From positions 9,733,443 to 9,797,442 of the forward strand of contig NW_004955472.1 in the NCBI RefSeq assembly GCF_000276665.1: a DNA stretch of 64,000 nt, read 5' to 3'. Below, one piece after another: positions 48,916-60,946 of this stretch. The stretch comes from Chinchilla lanigera. Its lineage: Eukaryota > Chordata > Mammalia > Rodentia > Chinchillidae. Within the stretch, counting starts at the first letter, position 1; each line of letters opens with the position of its first letter. Below the pieces are notes generated by a model. The model had not been told where the DNA came from, searched no databases, and saw nothing but the letters and a program-made list of their open reading frames with translations. The position numbers and the translations under genes are program-made.

Positions 48916-49264
48916 CAATGAATTTGGGGATGCAGCACTGTTGGCTTACGAAAGCTAAATATTCTTATATAATAGGCTGTCTGGTACACAGTTCAAGCAT
49001 AAATATTTACTAATAATTTTTAAAATGAAGGAAGTTTAGTCTACTGGAGGAGGCAGCTGTTCTCTTCAAAAGTGGATGGGAATTGAACTGGAAGAGATAA
49101 AAGGAAGAAGAATGTTGAGCTTCATTTCATGTAAAGATCACTATGGGATCATCTCTGGAAATTCATCCTAAAATCAACCACAACATTTTCAAAACAATAA
49201 CAAGTTCTGCTTTTCTGACAAATTCAAATAACTTTCCTTAACTAACAAATTGATCTTAACTACA

Positions 49265-49990
49265 TCTAAAAGTATTGATCAAAACAATATAATGAATGCT
49301 TAAAATTAAAAAAAATGACTTCAGTAAAAGACACATTGCCATACTCACTTACAAAGTACTTCTCTTTGAGCACACTTCTCTCACCATTCTTGCCACTTCC
49401 TGAAGCATTTCTGAAAGCACCCTTTTGTGTCTTTATGATGTGTGAAAATATACAATGAGTGTTTCGAGTGAGGTAGTGCATGCTTACAATCTTAGCACTA
49501 GGGAGGCTCAGGCAGGGGAACCACAGTGAATTCAAACCAAAGCTAAGGCACATAGTGAGTTCAAGGCCATCCTGAACTACATACTTTGTCTAAAAACAGA
49601 AAATAATACCATGAACACTGCTACCACCTGCCATCCAATGGTAAGGCAGGTTTATTAAAACATTATGGTGTGTCCTCACTGACCTCATTCACTGGATCCG
49701 GTGTCATGCAACTTCAAGTTCTTCTCCAAAGGCAAAATGACGATGAAAGATAATCATTTTGAATCAGTACGGGACATAGTTTTGAATCAATTCTTGACAT
49801 CTAGGCAGTGACAATAGCACAACTAAAGACACTTATGAAAGAACCTCCAGCGTTGCTTCAGAAAGTGGCCAGAATAATGGGATGAGTGTGTTTAAGCAAA
49901 GGGAGTGCTTTGAGGAGAACTAATAATGTGTTTTTATTATAATAATTTTTAAAATTATAAAAATTCACCATAGTTTTCAATAATACTTTG
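49265..49990 (+). mobile_element. palindromic mariner-derived element, copy B
   Basis: The short left arm (minus strand, about 49430 to 49290) gives RNASGSGKNGERSV-type text in one frame and GTGTCTTTTACTGAAG at its outer end. The long right arm (plus, about 49660-49960) contains TCAAAATGACGATGAAAG-like coding remnants, GACATCTAGGCAGTGACAATAGCACAACTAAAGACAC in pieces, and GATGAGTGTGTTTAAGC. The hinge GAACACTGCTACCACCTGCC lies at about 49612-49665. A B1 SINE has inserted next to the hinge. The transposase remnant is frame-broken. Confidence 0.7.
49462..49603 (+). mobile_element. B1-like SINE inserted in palindromic element B
   Basis: GTAGTGCATGCTTACAATC, CTAGGGAGGCTCAGGCAGG, GAGTTCAAGGCCATCCTGAAC, then TTTGTCTAAAAACAG. 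Flanks ATACAATGA and ATACCATGA may be its duplication. Confidence 0.75.
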
Positions 49991-50504
49991 TATCCAATAC
50001 TTCTACTGAAAACTCCAAAGTGAGGGAAAATTTTGCCACTGAGAATAAACATTTAAAACAAATGAAAAATGGCTCAAACTAGTAATAATCAATTTCAATA
50101 GTAAACACTCTACATTATAACCCAGCTTGCTTTACTTTGTAGTGTTTGATGCAATGAGGCTCGTAAAACTAAGTTGGTTGCGTCATTTGGGCTTTGTCTA
50201 TAAAATCTAAATACATCCGGTTGATTGAAGAGTCCAGATGTTTTGGTGAAATATAACATCCTTAAACTACTAACTACTTCACAGTAATGATTGTACTTTA
50301 AATAGCTGGTAAAATTATTTAATTGTTGATAGCTCTTGAACTAATTTGGTTGGAATACTGTTCTGTTAGAACAAACTATCTCCAGATTCATTTTTCTTGC
50401 AAAACAAAATATACACTCATGCCTACAGCTGATGCTTATTGAAACTTGGTAAAGTCTGCAGCTATAAAACTTTCATATATTCACTGCCTATGAGACTACC
50501 AGAA

Positions 50505-50665
50505 TTCTTTTTCATCTTTACCACTGACCAGTTGAATGACCCTGGTTGAATCATGCCATGAATCTGGCTTCAGTTCTTTCATCTGTAAAATTCAGACATT
50601 GGTAAGGTGATTATCAAGGGCCTTTAGAGATCTAGTGTTATATGATAATTTTAAACTCTGCCTAA
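50505..50665 (+). mobile_element. MIR, plus strand
   Basis: CCACTGACCAGTTGAATGACC, GGCTTCAGTTCTTTCATC, TGTAAAATTCAGACATTGG in the MIR core order. Confidence 0.65.
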
Positions 50666-51044
50666 AATTAATAACATTGTTATGAATACCTCCATGTACA
50701 GTGACATTCTGAACTGAGAAGACTTTTGACTTACACCTTGATTTTCATTCTTCCATACATCAAAGAAGAGACTGGTGGCCTGATCCCAGGTTTTTGTTTT
50801 TTTTTGTTGTTGTTGTTCTTCTGGCACAATATAACCTGTTCTACTGCACCCAGACCTTGCTTCACATCTTCAGTATAACTAAGTTGAAAATAAAAAGGGA
50901 ATAGTCATGCACAATGTTTAGTTTTTCTACACCTTTTACTGCCATTGTAATTCCAATGTACATCATCTTTTTACAGGCATGATTTGCAAGCTGAACAGTA
51001 GCCACGTCTCTGGGCTGTAATGATGGTAATAGTAATATAATGCC

Positions 51045-51205
51045 ACAATAATTGCTAGCGTTTGTGGAGCATGTGCCATATACTTTTGTTATAATAATAG
51101 TCTTATGGGATGTAAGTTCTCATTTCACTTTTACTGATGAATCTGAGCTTCAGAGGAACCTACAAATGCTGGCAAGAAACAGGGTCAGTGTTAGAGACTA
51201 TTTGG
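51045..51205 (-). mobile_element. MIR, minus strand
   Basis: GAGCATGTGCCATATACTTTTG, CTTATGGGATGTAAGTTC, TTTACTGATGAATCTGAGC and AGAAACAGGGTCAGTG follow a MIR in reverse. Confidence 0.6.
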
Positions 51206-51335
51206 AGTGTTTAAATATGACTGCTTCTCCAGGAATCATAGAACATATGATTCTTCTCTGGCTTCACAGCAGAAGTCAAAAGAACAGAATCAACCAAGAG
51301 AGAAAAACATTCTTCTATGAGCAACTCATTTTTAT

Positions 51336-53140
51336 TTATTTATATTTTAAAGAGCATAGTAAAACAAAAAAGAACAATAGCAAAATACAAACAAAACAAA
51401 GCAAGGACATTAAACATGATACGGGTTTCAAATTAAATGACAGAGATTAACAGTGGTTGTTATATTTCATATTGTTATCCTCAACGAAGTTGCTCAGATT
51501 ACCATACATAAGAATACAAGATTGATCAAACCATTAAAGGGAATAAGAAAATAATAATTTAAAAGAACATTAGAGACAATGCATAGTTTCACTAAACAGG
51601 ATTGTAGGAATTCACCAAAAAACTGAAATGCAAGTCATTTTTTGTAACTGTACACCTTTTGTCGGCACTCTCTCTCTGTGTTACTGAGTTTCCCTCTGGT
51701 ATTTATGATACAATACCCTTTTCCAGCCAGAACTATCAAAAAGGAGAAGGAATGGGATCAGGGTACTGGGAGCTCCATCATGACAATCATTACTGTAGCA
51801 AGAATATTTCACATCAAATCTCTAGCAGTCTTTTCAAGACGTATTTTAGTTTTCTAAGACAAATTTCATTACTATATCAAAAATTTTACTAGCAGCCTCT
51901 TCTTCAGGGAAGTTTCATTTAAAAAAAAAAAAAGCCATTTAAAGGCAAGGACTAAGCGAGAGACGGCATTTCATAGCACAAAGAGAAGGAACAACGAAGA
52001 GGGAGATTCCAGATCGTGGGAGACACTATCACTACAAAAAATGGCAACAGAAAATGAAACCAGTCTTCATTGAAACAAACATTTCTTACTAAAGCAATAT
52101 TTGTCAGATTTCCCAAGAAGGTGAAACATATCCATTTGATGCAAGTAAAACTTTATTTCCATGAGACCATGCCATTGAGAAAGAATCACAGCAGGACGTT
52201 GGGTGATATGTTGACAATTCTCTACTTCAGGAGATAAAACTAAAAGGATTTGTCACAACATTAGAAAGACTTGAAGGATACCCTATTTTTGTAAGTTTCT
52301 TTAATCAGAGGTTACTTTCTTTTGAAGTACTCTTTTCCCTGGGCATATTTCTGAAGATTTCCTATATTTTTAAAATCTGACTTGAGGACAAGCCTGAATA
52401 GTCTATGATATCTTCGCAGATTGCTTTTTTGACTGAACAAATGTAGCTCAGTGCACACAATCAAAGGTCACACAGAGCACTGGGAGGCAGGCGGGACCTA
52501 TGTGATAAGAACAACTGTTCATAAATGCAGGAGGTTCTGGTGGTTCGTTCCCTGAAACACAATTTCCTAAGGCCATCTGACACCCTGGAAAAGAGATGAG
52601 GGAACGTCAGGCATTACATACGATTAGGGAATGTCACACTGTGGCCTGGCTGCCTTTGAACCCCATTTGAAATCCACCTTTTTTGCTCAGCCATTTTGTT
52701 ACCACGTTTGTGCTGATGTGTCTCCCCCAAAACCACTGGATTTTTATTACCTAGTAATGATCAAAACACAGAAGAGTCCTTGTGAAATGATAGGAAAACG
52801 CTCAAGGGTAAAGGGCAACTGGGAAAAGAGAAGGGAAAGAAGTAGAAATTTTGTATTATGTGTATACAGGATAGTGAACATAGTTGTTCTACTGTCTTCT
52901 ATTTCGCTGCTGAAAGAAACTGTCAGTGAGTCCTTGATTGATCAATATTGCATGTCTCTGTTTTCATGAGAAACCACTTTGAATGATATCAATACGTAAT
53001 ACTACAAGCATTGTGAATTTCCTACTACTTTGTTTCTAACTTTGTATTGTTTGTATTGTTCTTTTGATCTTTTGTAAATTGTTGCTGTCTGTTAATGATT
53101 TCCTCCTTTTATTTTTAAAATTAAGAAAAGAAAAAAAACA
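51336..53140 (-). repeat. inverted-arm repeat family 2, long copy (about 1.8 kb)
   Basis: The left end (51336-51545), in reverse complement, matches the right arm seen at 39.2 and 35.0 kb (TAATGGTTTGATCAATCT, ACAACCACTGTTAATC). The right end (about 52915-53130, plus) matches the other arm at 34.8 kb (TGATCAATATTGCATGTCT, GATATCAATACGTAATAC, CTGTCTGTTAATGATT). Between them lie about 1.35 kb without any long ORF. Internal 51950-52030 has a GGGAGATTCCAGATCG-type purine-rich stretch that weakly recalls an L1 5' region. Outer ends are T-rich and A-rich. Confidence 0.6.
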
Positions 53141-53955
53141 CACAGAGAAGAGGTGAGGGACCGTGGAAACATCCAGAATTGGTGGTGTGGAGGATAACCC
53201 TAGAAAGTAGAGAAGTGAGTCAGAGTAAAGGCAGAGGGGACATCTCTACCCTATGCCCATGGATAGACAAAGGATGACACTCATGCGCATTTATTGCCCA
53301 CGAAAACTACTAACATAGTGAGTGAAGCAGAGTGATTTATAACTTACTACCTGGACTGTGTTAAACAAGTCCCAATAAAACATATCAGTTCAGGGATGAA
53401 GTGTGGTCTTTTCAATCCGAAAATATCAGCAGCTGTCCTACTTCAAAGGATTGTGATTTTCCATGAACTACTTCTCTCTCTGTGCTTCAGGTTCCTATCT
53501 ATAAAAGAGAGATAATCATGTTTACATTGAAAAGAGAACCTATTCTAAGGATCAACCACATTTAAAAATATATAGTATAAGAAAATAAAGTGTATAGTAT
53601 TATATATGACACCCCCAAAACACAAGTTAATGGTACATATGCAATAGAAAATATTGAGCATTTTTAGTGATGTGATTGTTCTGCATTACCTGGAAAAGAA
53701 ACGTGAAGTAGGAGTTTAGTCTAAGATTACTCCACAGTCTTCAGGAATCCGGAAGGGTGAAAACTTTTGGTCAGGTTGCGAGGAAACTGTATGACACTGA
53801 CAATATGTCTGTTTAGATTCCATTGGAAGTTTCAGTTTCATGGAATCTGGAGGATTTATTTGGGATCACTCATGATGTGCAATTTAACCACAGAAGATTT
53901 ATACAGCGAGGATGCTGATGATGGTGACTGTAGTGATGATGATTCAGCTACTAAT
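53141..53955. other. unannotated stretch
   Basis: Nothing recognised. The ORF at 53767-54033 carries an acidic run (SEDADDGDCSDDDSA) encoded by a GATGAT-rich stretch and overlaps a MIR, so it is probably chance. Confidence 0.4.
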
Positions 53956-53959
53956 TGGG

Positions 53960-54120
53960 TCCCACTTCCTTTGCCAGAGTGTTTTTTGTCAATTACATCA
54001 TTAATCCTCACAAGAGCCCTAATAATTTGGTAATAAAATTACTTTTTAGTTTTATATAAGAAAAGCAAATCACACAGAAATTAAGTAACTAGTTCACGGT
54101 CTCATTAGAATTGTGTTAAA
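53960..54120 (-). mobile_element. MIR fragment, minus strand
   Basis: TTAATCCTCACAAGAGCCC, a diverged middle, and ACAGAAATTAAGTAACTAG plus CACGGTCTCATTAG match a MIR in reverse. Confidence 0.6.
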
Positions 54121-54811
54121 AGCTTTCATTTAAATGCACTAGTATGGCCTCCAAATCTGCTTTCTTAAATCACATTCTGAACTGTCAAAAAGGTATCTTT
54201 TATTACTTTTTCTTCCTCTAAATATTTAACTGTAAGCAAATGCAGCTAATTTTCATTTTCATTTTCAGTCTGAATCCAAGGTTATCAAATTCCATACAGA
54301 ACCCTATCTACCATCTACTGATACGTTACTTTCTGAAAGAGAAATAAATGTGATAAAGGTAGTAATTTGAAATGGAGATCAGACAGAGGAAGACGAATCT
54401 TTTTTTAAGGAACCTAAAGAGAACATTCACTAGAAACTTAGACATGCAATCCACTGAAGTTATCTGGGAAAACAATCAGTTGAAAATATAAAGTCAAATG
54501 ATGTACATTGTCCCCTTGAAAGTATCATTTTCTTCAAAACTTTTCTTTATCTTCCATACTGTACTCCTTTATTTTACATATTCTTCATGATTGTTCCATG
54601 ACTGGACCTTAAGGAAGAAGATAGTAGTGATTAAGAAACATCATGTCATGGGTACAAATCTGTATTTGGGGCATTCTGAACATCAGGGTACCATTGTGAG
54701 CACTTAAACCAACTCAGTATTTTTCCTCTTCAACAAAGTCCTTCTGTTGAAGCTCACTGAATGCAGAGCATGGCTTTCCTCTGGGTGGCTGTGTCTTAGA
54801 CCCAGGATTTG

Positions 54812-55333
54812 TTAGGCCCACCATGATTGAAGGACTCTTTGTTCTTTCAAATAGTCATCTTTAGCAAATGCCTTTTTAAGCAATAACTTGAGGCCAAACT
54901 CCTCTAGTAAGGTCCATATGTAGGCAGAGCTGTCTTCTGAGAAAGCTACTACAGCACATCTTTGGTTCACCAGACAGGAGGAGTTCTTTCTATGTGAACG
55001 GAAAGTTTTCAATATCAAGGCTCTGTGATTAAAAGTTAAAGGCATCTGACAAGTTCCATAAATTATCTCCTCAAAGCCTCATTTGCATAGCATGAGGTGA
55101 AGGAGAAGCATCCTCTTGTACACAAAGCCCTGTGAGCGATAGAAGACCATAGCAGCAGAATTGTCTTTCTGAACCATTCTCTCAACCAGCTTCAGCATCC
55201 TGCTACAGGCTCTGAGCTCTCCACTTTTTAATGGATGGGTGATCAGCAACAGAAGGGAACAAACTGTATTCTGCTCAAGGTGGATAAAGTATAGAAAGTC
55301 TGCTACAAACAAGAAAGTACTAACTCTCAACAT
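54812..55333 (-). pseudogene. unrecognised intronless ORF with one internal stop, possible processed pseudogene
   Basis: On the minus strand an ATG at 55333 opens a frame that runs to a stop at 54812 with a single in-frame TGA near 55081-55079. Read through, it covers about 174 codons, unusually long for this AT-rich window. The product has protein-like composition: a hydrophobic start, then SGELRACSRMLKLVERM, KDNSAAMVFYRSQGF, and after the stop QRCAVVAFSEDSSAYIWTLL and KKAFAKDDYLKEQRVLQSWW. I do not recognise the family. An in-frame stop just upstream of the ATG limits extension. No poly(A) tail or target-site duplication was found. It could instead be an exon of an unknown gene in the other reading of the TGA, or chance. 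Confidence 0.4.
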
Positions 55334-56012
55334 TTTGCTATTTTACATGGATGTGTTCCTGGACACTTATCTTAACTCTTATCTCAGCGCCTAAGCCAAG
55401 TGCATTATTTCCTTTTCATTCCTTATAGCTTGGTCCATGTTTTTCTCCTCTTCTAATCCCAGTTTACTAAACCCCGTGTCCCCCACATTCTTCTTAAATC
55501 ACTTGCACAAGAGGCACCATTCCCTCCTTGGAAACAGTTTTCCTCCTTTCGCTCAAATGCTCAATCTATCAAAGTCTGAGACGATGGTATTCTTTCCCCA
55601 GGTTCCAGACGTCCTACTTTTCTAACTGCACTTCAGTCATTTTTCCAAATCAATAGCAACTGACTACTATAGGCTGTCCATGCAATTAGACTTACGTGCC
55701 TAAGTCTGTGACAAGAATCAGTGTTGAGGGACAGAAACATTTTGAGATAGAGTATAGTCTATTTTCTCCAAAATGATGAGAAATTGACTGTCAGATATAA
55801 AAAAATCAAGGAATAGACTTTGTAAACAAGACAAAATAAAACAAAAGCACTATAGCTAACTACATCATTGATATTTAGGCTATCAACTGAAATTCTATAT
55901 TCAGAATATCAAAACATAATTTTTATGTATCTATTTTATTATTGTTACATTGAAATACACCAGCACCCTTTTATCCCTGAAATTTATCTATGTGTAGATA
56001 AATGGTTTGTAT
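55334..56012. other. unannotated stretch
   Basis: Nothing recognised. A small plus-strand ORF (55437-55625) has no domain. Confidence 0.45.
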
Positions 56013-56023
56013 AGAAGCAATGG

Positions 56024-56112
56024 TGGGGCTGCGGATTTAGCTCAGCGGCAAAAGCGCCCGCCTGGTAAGCGCAAGGTCATGAGTTCGGTTCCCAGTACCG
56101 GAGAAAAAAAAA
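56024..56112 (+). mobile_element. ID-type tRNA-derived SINE, plus strand
   Basis: Head GGGGCTGCGGATTTAGCTC with the B-box GAGTTCGGTTCCC and a short A tail. Perfect 11-bp target-site duplication AGAAGCAATGG at 56013-56023 and 56113-56123. Confidence 0.95.
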
Positions 56113-56123
56113 AGAAGCAATGG

Positions 56124-57960
56124 CGATTTGGAATTTTTCTTTAAAATACATGCCCCAAGAATTTTTTGGGGGGAAAGAAAGCAACACACAATTGGAGCTG
56201 AAACTCCACTCCATATAATCAACAAGCATATCTCTCTCTGAATTTAATTACTGCTACTTACCTTATACCGGCACAGTACTGCACCAAGTGAGTAACTAGG
56301 AAGCCTGTCTTTTCATTTAATCAGCTTGAACACTTACTTTAACATAAACCCGCCTGCTCTACTTGTATAAAGTGTAGCGTTATCTTGGTTTTGCTACTTG
56401 TTTTATTTCACACAGAGGTTTGATGTTTGCATCCTAATTTTGTAACCTTGAGTGCCGGGGTCTTCCATATATTTAATGAAGTCTGCTAATAAATCTTCCA
56501 TTCTCCTCGAGTAAGCAATCCTACTGCAGACTCAGCTCTCTCCCCCTTGACTTTCCTGGAGCCCAAATAAGATTTGTGCTCTGACAGGGTGAGCATTTGC
56601 TTTATCAGAAAGCATATTAGGGTAGGCATGTCTCAGCATAATGTGCACCAGAATCAGAGAGGATGACTAATTTGTTCTGCTATTAAGCGGATAATAAAAT
56701 GATTTAGGCATGTAGATATGAAACAGCCAGCACTTTACGAATTATATGTAGCATATTTCATCCTAAATCTGGCCAAGTCCAAGTACCTTTTATGTATTAA
56801 ATGACATTTACAGGAAAGACAAGGCTTTACCCAGAACTTACAACTGTTTACCTAAGATGAGGTAAGAAGATACTAAAAATTAAAGTAGCATCAGTTATAT
56901 GTATTTTGTAAATTTTGTTTTATGCTAGCCTAGCTTTAGTAAATTTTTCCATGTTTAAAAATAGCACACTGTCAGAGAACATATATAATCCAAAGCAATG
57001 TGAAAAAATTTTATTAGAATTTTATTCTAAAGAATAACCAACTGATCATCAAGATCATTGTGTATGTATATATAACCATGTATGTTTTCAGAATATAATA
57101 ATTATTTTTTAAAATGGCTACTATTTCTGAAACAGATATTGTGTTAACATTGTATATTAATGCATACTTTCTTGAAATTACTGGAAATGCATATGAAAAA
57201 TCGTAAAACCAAAAAAAATCTGTAAAGTAGCAATTGTACTTCGGAAGTCTGGGAAGGTAATTCTGAAAGGATACCAGTGATCCATAGAGAAAGATCTTTA
57301 ACACAGCACAACTCATAGTCAGAATAATGCTAGTGTCTAAAGTGTCCATAAAAAAAGAATTAACACATTTTAATAATGTCATAGAATGTTGTAGAAATAT
57401 TTAAATGATACTTTCATAATTGTAATTACATGAAAAGAAACAAATACAGGGTCCTATTTGTTTGGTCTCAATGACCAAGTTTGCCAAGCAGGAGTTCACT
57501 GTACTAATAAATATTTGGAAGATAATGACCACAACTTTGAATACCTCTTGTAGTTGTACAGGTCAAAGGTAACTTGTACTAGTCTCATAAAGTCTCAGTA
57601 ACTTTAGTATTAAAATATATATACAAGTCTTTCTTTTCCTGAAATGTGTATACATTTTTTGGCAGCCTATGGAAAGATCAAATACAAAGTTACATAAGTC
57701 ATGTATCATATGTCTCTTAAGAGGAGTATAGAAAAGGGTCTTTTAAGGTAATTACTTTGTGAAGCCCTGTTTGAGAAATCATTAATTTGTTCTTTAAAGA
57801 GTTTAGTACTTTGTATTTTACAATGTGTAAAATTTGTAAACAAAAAAGGAATATATTAAAAATGACCAACATATAAATTAATTAGTATAAAATAAACATA
57901 TAAATAAACATAAATTAATTAGACAGTGACACTTCACTGATCACATTTAATTAACTAAAA
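56124..57960. other. unannotated AT-rich stretch
   Basis: No gene or repeat recognised. The longest ORF (57014-57382, minus, 122 codons) is rich in Tyr, Phe and Ile as expected of AT-rich noise. Confidence 0.45.
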
Positions 57961-57962
57961 AT

Positions 57963-58258
57963 TGTAAGGTGCAGCTGAAGCTAAAGACCAATCACGTATG
58001 CAGGGCTAGACCAAGGCCAGCCCCAAGAACACAAGGCACCTGAGGTGAGCCAGGTGAACAGGTTGTTAGGTAAAGCAGTTTCACCTGACATCAACATTGG
58101 CATGTATAAATAAATGTGTGGCAGTCCTCGGACAGCTCTTCTCCAGCCAAGCGAGATGGCTCCATTCAACCTCAGCTTTGTGCATTTTCACTCTTGTCTT
58201 CATTTCTTTATGCTCCTCCTGCAAGGAATTTCTTGAGAGCTCTGCTGGCACAGCACAA
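57963..58258 (+). mobile_element. possible ERVK-like solo LTR
   Basis: An LTR-like order: GACCAATCACG (CCAAT-type) near 57987, GTATAAATAAATGTGTGGC near 58102 (TATA or polyadenylation-like), CTCTTCTCCAGCC, and a U5-like CTTGTCTTCATTTC. TG...CA ends are possible (TGTAAGG ... CAGCACA) but no target-site duplication is clear. No viral genes seen. Confidence 0.3.
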
Positions 58259-58260
58259 AA

Positions 58261-60847
58261 TATTAAATTTTTCAGACATTTTTCAAAACTGATTAATTAT
58301 GTATATGATAAGAGTCATAACTCTGGAAAGCTTGTTTGAGAAATAGAGCCAATATTGTAGACCTAATTAAAATTTTCACTTTAAATGTCTTTTTCCATCT
58401 CTACTCTTTGTAAAATGTTTTATAAATAATTTAACATTTACAAGTTCAAGGATAACATATTTAGACTTTTAAATTAAAATTATCTTATTGTTTTTTTGCA
58501 CTGTTAGTTTTCATATGTTTGTTTCTTACCACAAAAGTTAAGATTATCTTTGCATATGAGAAACTGAGTGTTTTCAAACGTTCTAAAGGGCTGGACTATA
58601 TAAGAATCAAACTTAATCATAGCATTTCAGAATTATAGCTTGGAAAAAATGTATAAATTCATGACTCCTAGACAATCATAAAAGATTCATAATAAAGATT
58701 TTCTTCAGTTTATTGACAAAATAACTAATAAACTATTAAGCTTTCTTCAAATAAGAATGTGTCATACAGAGATTTATGTTCTCCACTGTAAAATACTCAT
58801 TTTCATTGTTGTCAACAGGAATCCTTTGCAGTGTCTCTTTAAAGAGCGCAGAGTTGACCCTCTAATCCTAAATAATACAAAATAGCTTGGCCAATGGAAG
58901 GCATCTAGGAACACCCACCCCTAAAGCTGTATGATCAATCCTCTGTGTTCTCCCAGCCCAACTCCAACTCCCAAGAATTTTCTGACAGCCTCAGCCATTA
59001 TTTCTCATGAATTCAGGTGAAGCATGAAAATTGTCAAATAAAAAATTCTTCTATACTAGAATAAAATTTTACATTTTCCCACAAAAGTATTTGAGCTTCA
59101 TCTTCCATCAATCATGTACCTATTTGTCACAAGCTTGTCTCTAGACTAATATTCTGACTTTCTTCCTTTTCTTTCTATGATTAAAGAGTATATAGGCCCT
59201 GATTTAAATAAGTATTTGTTGGATATGGCAAAATCTTTCCTAGAGAATGAAAGAAAAGCATAGACTGTGGTTATGAATATGTGTGCTTTCTTCCTAATGC
59301 CAAGTATCTGCTAACATAGCATGAGTTGGTGCCACACAAACATGTGTAGAGTAAAAATTGAATACCAAGACTTCAATACTTTGATACCTTAGAAAATAAC
59401 AAGTAGGGAAAAACACACTGGAAATTAAGAATTAAACCCTATTGAAAATGATGAATAAAATGTTATTCCTTAAGACAATTCAATTTCAAGAAATGGTACT
59501 ATCAAGAAAACTGAAAAGCTACTTTGAAGCAAAGATTCAAAGAGTAGCCCTATGCTAATGTTAGAATTTGTATTAAAGAATAATCCCTGTTACAGGTCAA
59601 GTTTCCACCAAATTCTTCCTCCTCTTCACCCTCATTTTAGGATTTGAGTAATTAGAAACAATTTTCTCAAGAAAAAGGGACCATTAAAATGTGTATAATT
59701 TGGGAGGCTAAAGGGACAGGTGACTCCAAGTGTGCAATCACAGCGGCAAGACTGTCAGGAACGGTAGGAAGTAGTGGAGGAAAGAAATTCCATTTCTTTT
59801 AGCGTGGATGGAGTTGTGACCTTCAGCGAAAGAGGTAGTGCAAAATGCCTGATCTTGAGGCCACTGTAGTTCACCAGAGTTCATTAGACACCAAAATGTG
59901 CAGCATCAGTGTTATATTAAAAATACTGGCATAATATGATAGAAAGAACAGCAGCAAAGGCAGGAGTGTTGAAATCCAGGAACCACGGAGAGAGGCATCT
60001 TTCTTCCTACATGTTCTGAATGCAAAAGTAAATACAAAACTAGACATAGTTGTTGGTACATAGGAAATATATAGCTGAATATTAATAGTAATATCTAGTT
60101 AAATAACCTACAATGATGTCTGGGCATTATTTTTTCTCTTTCTCTCTAGGGTTGTGAAAGCTAAAATAAAAATATGTTTAAGGTATTGTCCAACAAATCA
60201 CACTTAATATTTAGAATTAATAAAACAATGAAGGAAAAAGCTGTATATTTCTCAAACGTTTCCCCTCACCTTCTCAAGTGAAATAACTAGGCCTGAGGAT
60301 TTATAGCCACAAGATCAAAAATGCATAGCATGCTGCTGTAGCTGTGCCACATGCATCATGAAAGCTGGAAAGGTTTGTGCTTTTTCTGTTGCCAAACCAG
60401 AAACAAAATAGTGGTGACTCCAGTGTCACTAAGCTTTCTGTGTAGTAATAGAAGGAAATCAGAGTCTGAGATGCTAAGAAAAATTGCTAATGAAAATCTA
60501 ATTATGTTGGTAGTGCATGAAAAACACATGTGTTGATTATTGAGTGCATTAAATGTCAGCTCTTACTCTTTGTACACCAAAATTCTCAGGAACATGCTCG
60601 GAATTTCCAGCGGATATGGGTCACCCACTCTACATCAATACCTTCAAACTGGTTCCTCACTCTTACACATAAAACAATACAGAGTTAAGGAACTATAAAC
60701 CAGGGTGAATTTTATTATCCCCAAGCAAACTATAATCTAAAACACTTGCTAATATGACAAGTTTTGTTCTATCTCAGCCACATATAGCTTCTTAGTATAT
60801 TAAAATTGCTGCTAGATTCAAGTACTTCTTAGTATTATAAGACTGTT
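58261..60847. other. unannotated AT-rich stretch
   Basis: No gene seen. An L2-like ending (AAATAAGTATTTGTTGGATATGG) at 59205-59227 may mark an ancient fragment. Confidence 0.4.
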
Positions 60848-60861
60848 ACAATTCCTAATAA

Positions 60862-60932
60862 GGGCTGGGGATATAGCTCAGCACAAGGTCATGAGTTCGA
60901 TTTCCGGTACCAAAAAAAAAACAAAAACAAAA
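60862..60932 (+). mobile_element. internally deleted ID-type SINE, plus strand
   Basis: Perfect 14-bp target-site duplication ACAATTCCTAATAA at 60848-60861 and 60933-60946. The body jumps from ATATAGCTCAGC straight to ACAAGGTCATGAG, losing about 24 bp between the A-box and B-box parts. The B-box and tail are intact. Confidence 0.93.
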
Positions 60933-60946
60933 ACAATTCCTAATAA

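Noticed and set aside
53767..54033. Acidic ORF with a SEDADDGDCSDDDSA run as a gene
   Set aside because: The run comes from GATGAT-rich DNA and the ORF overlaps a MIR.
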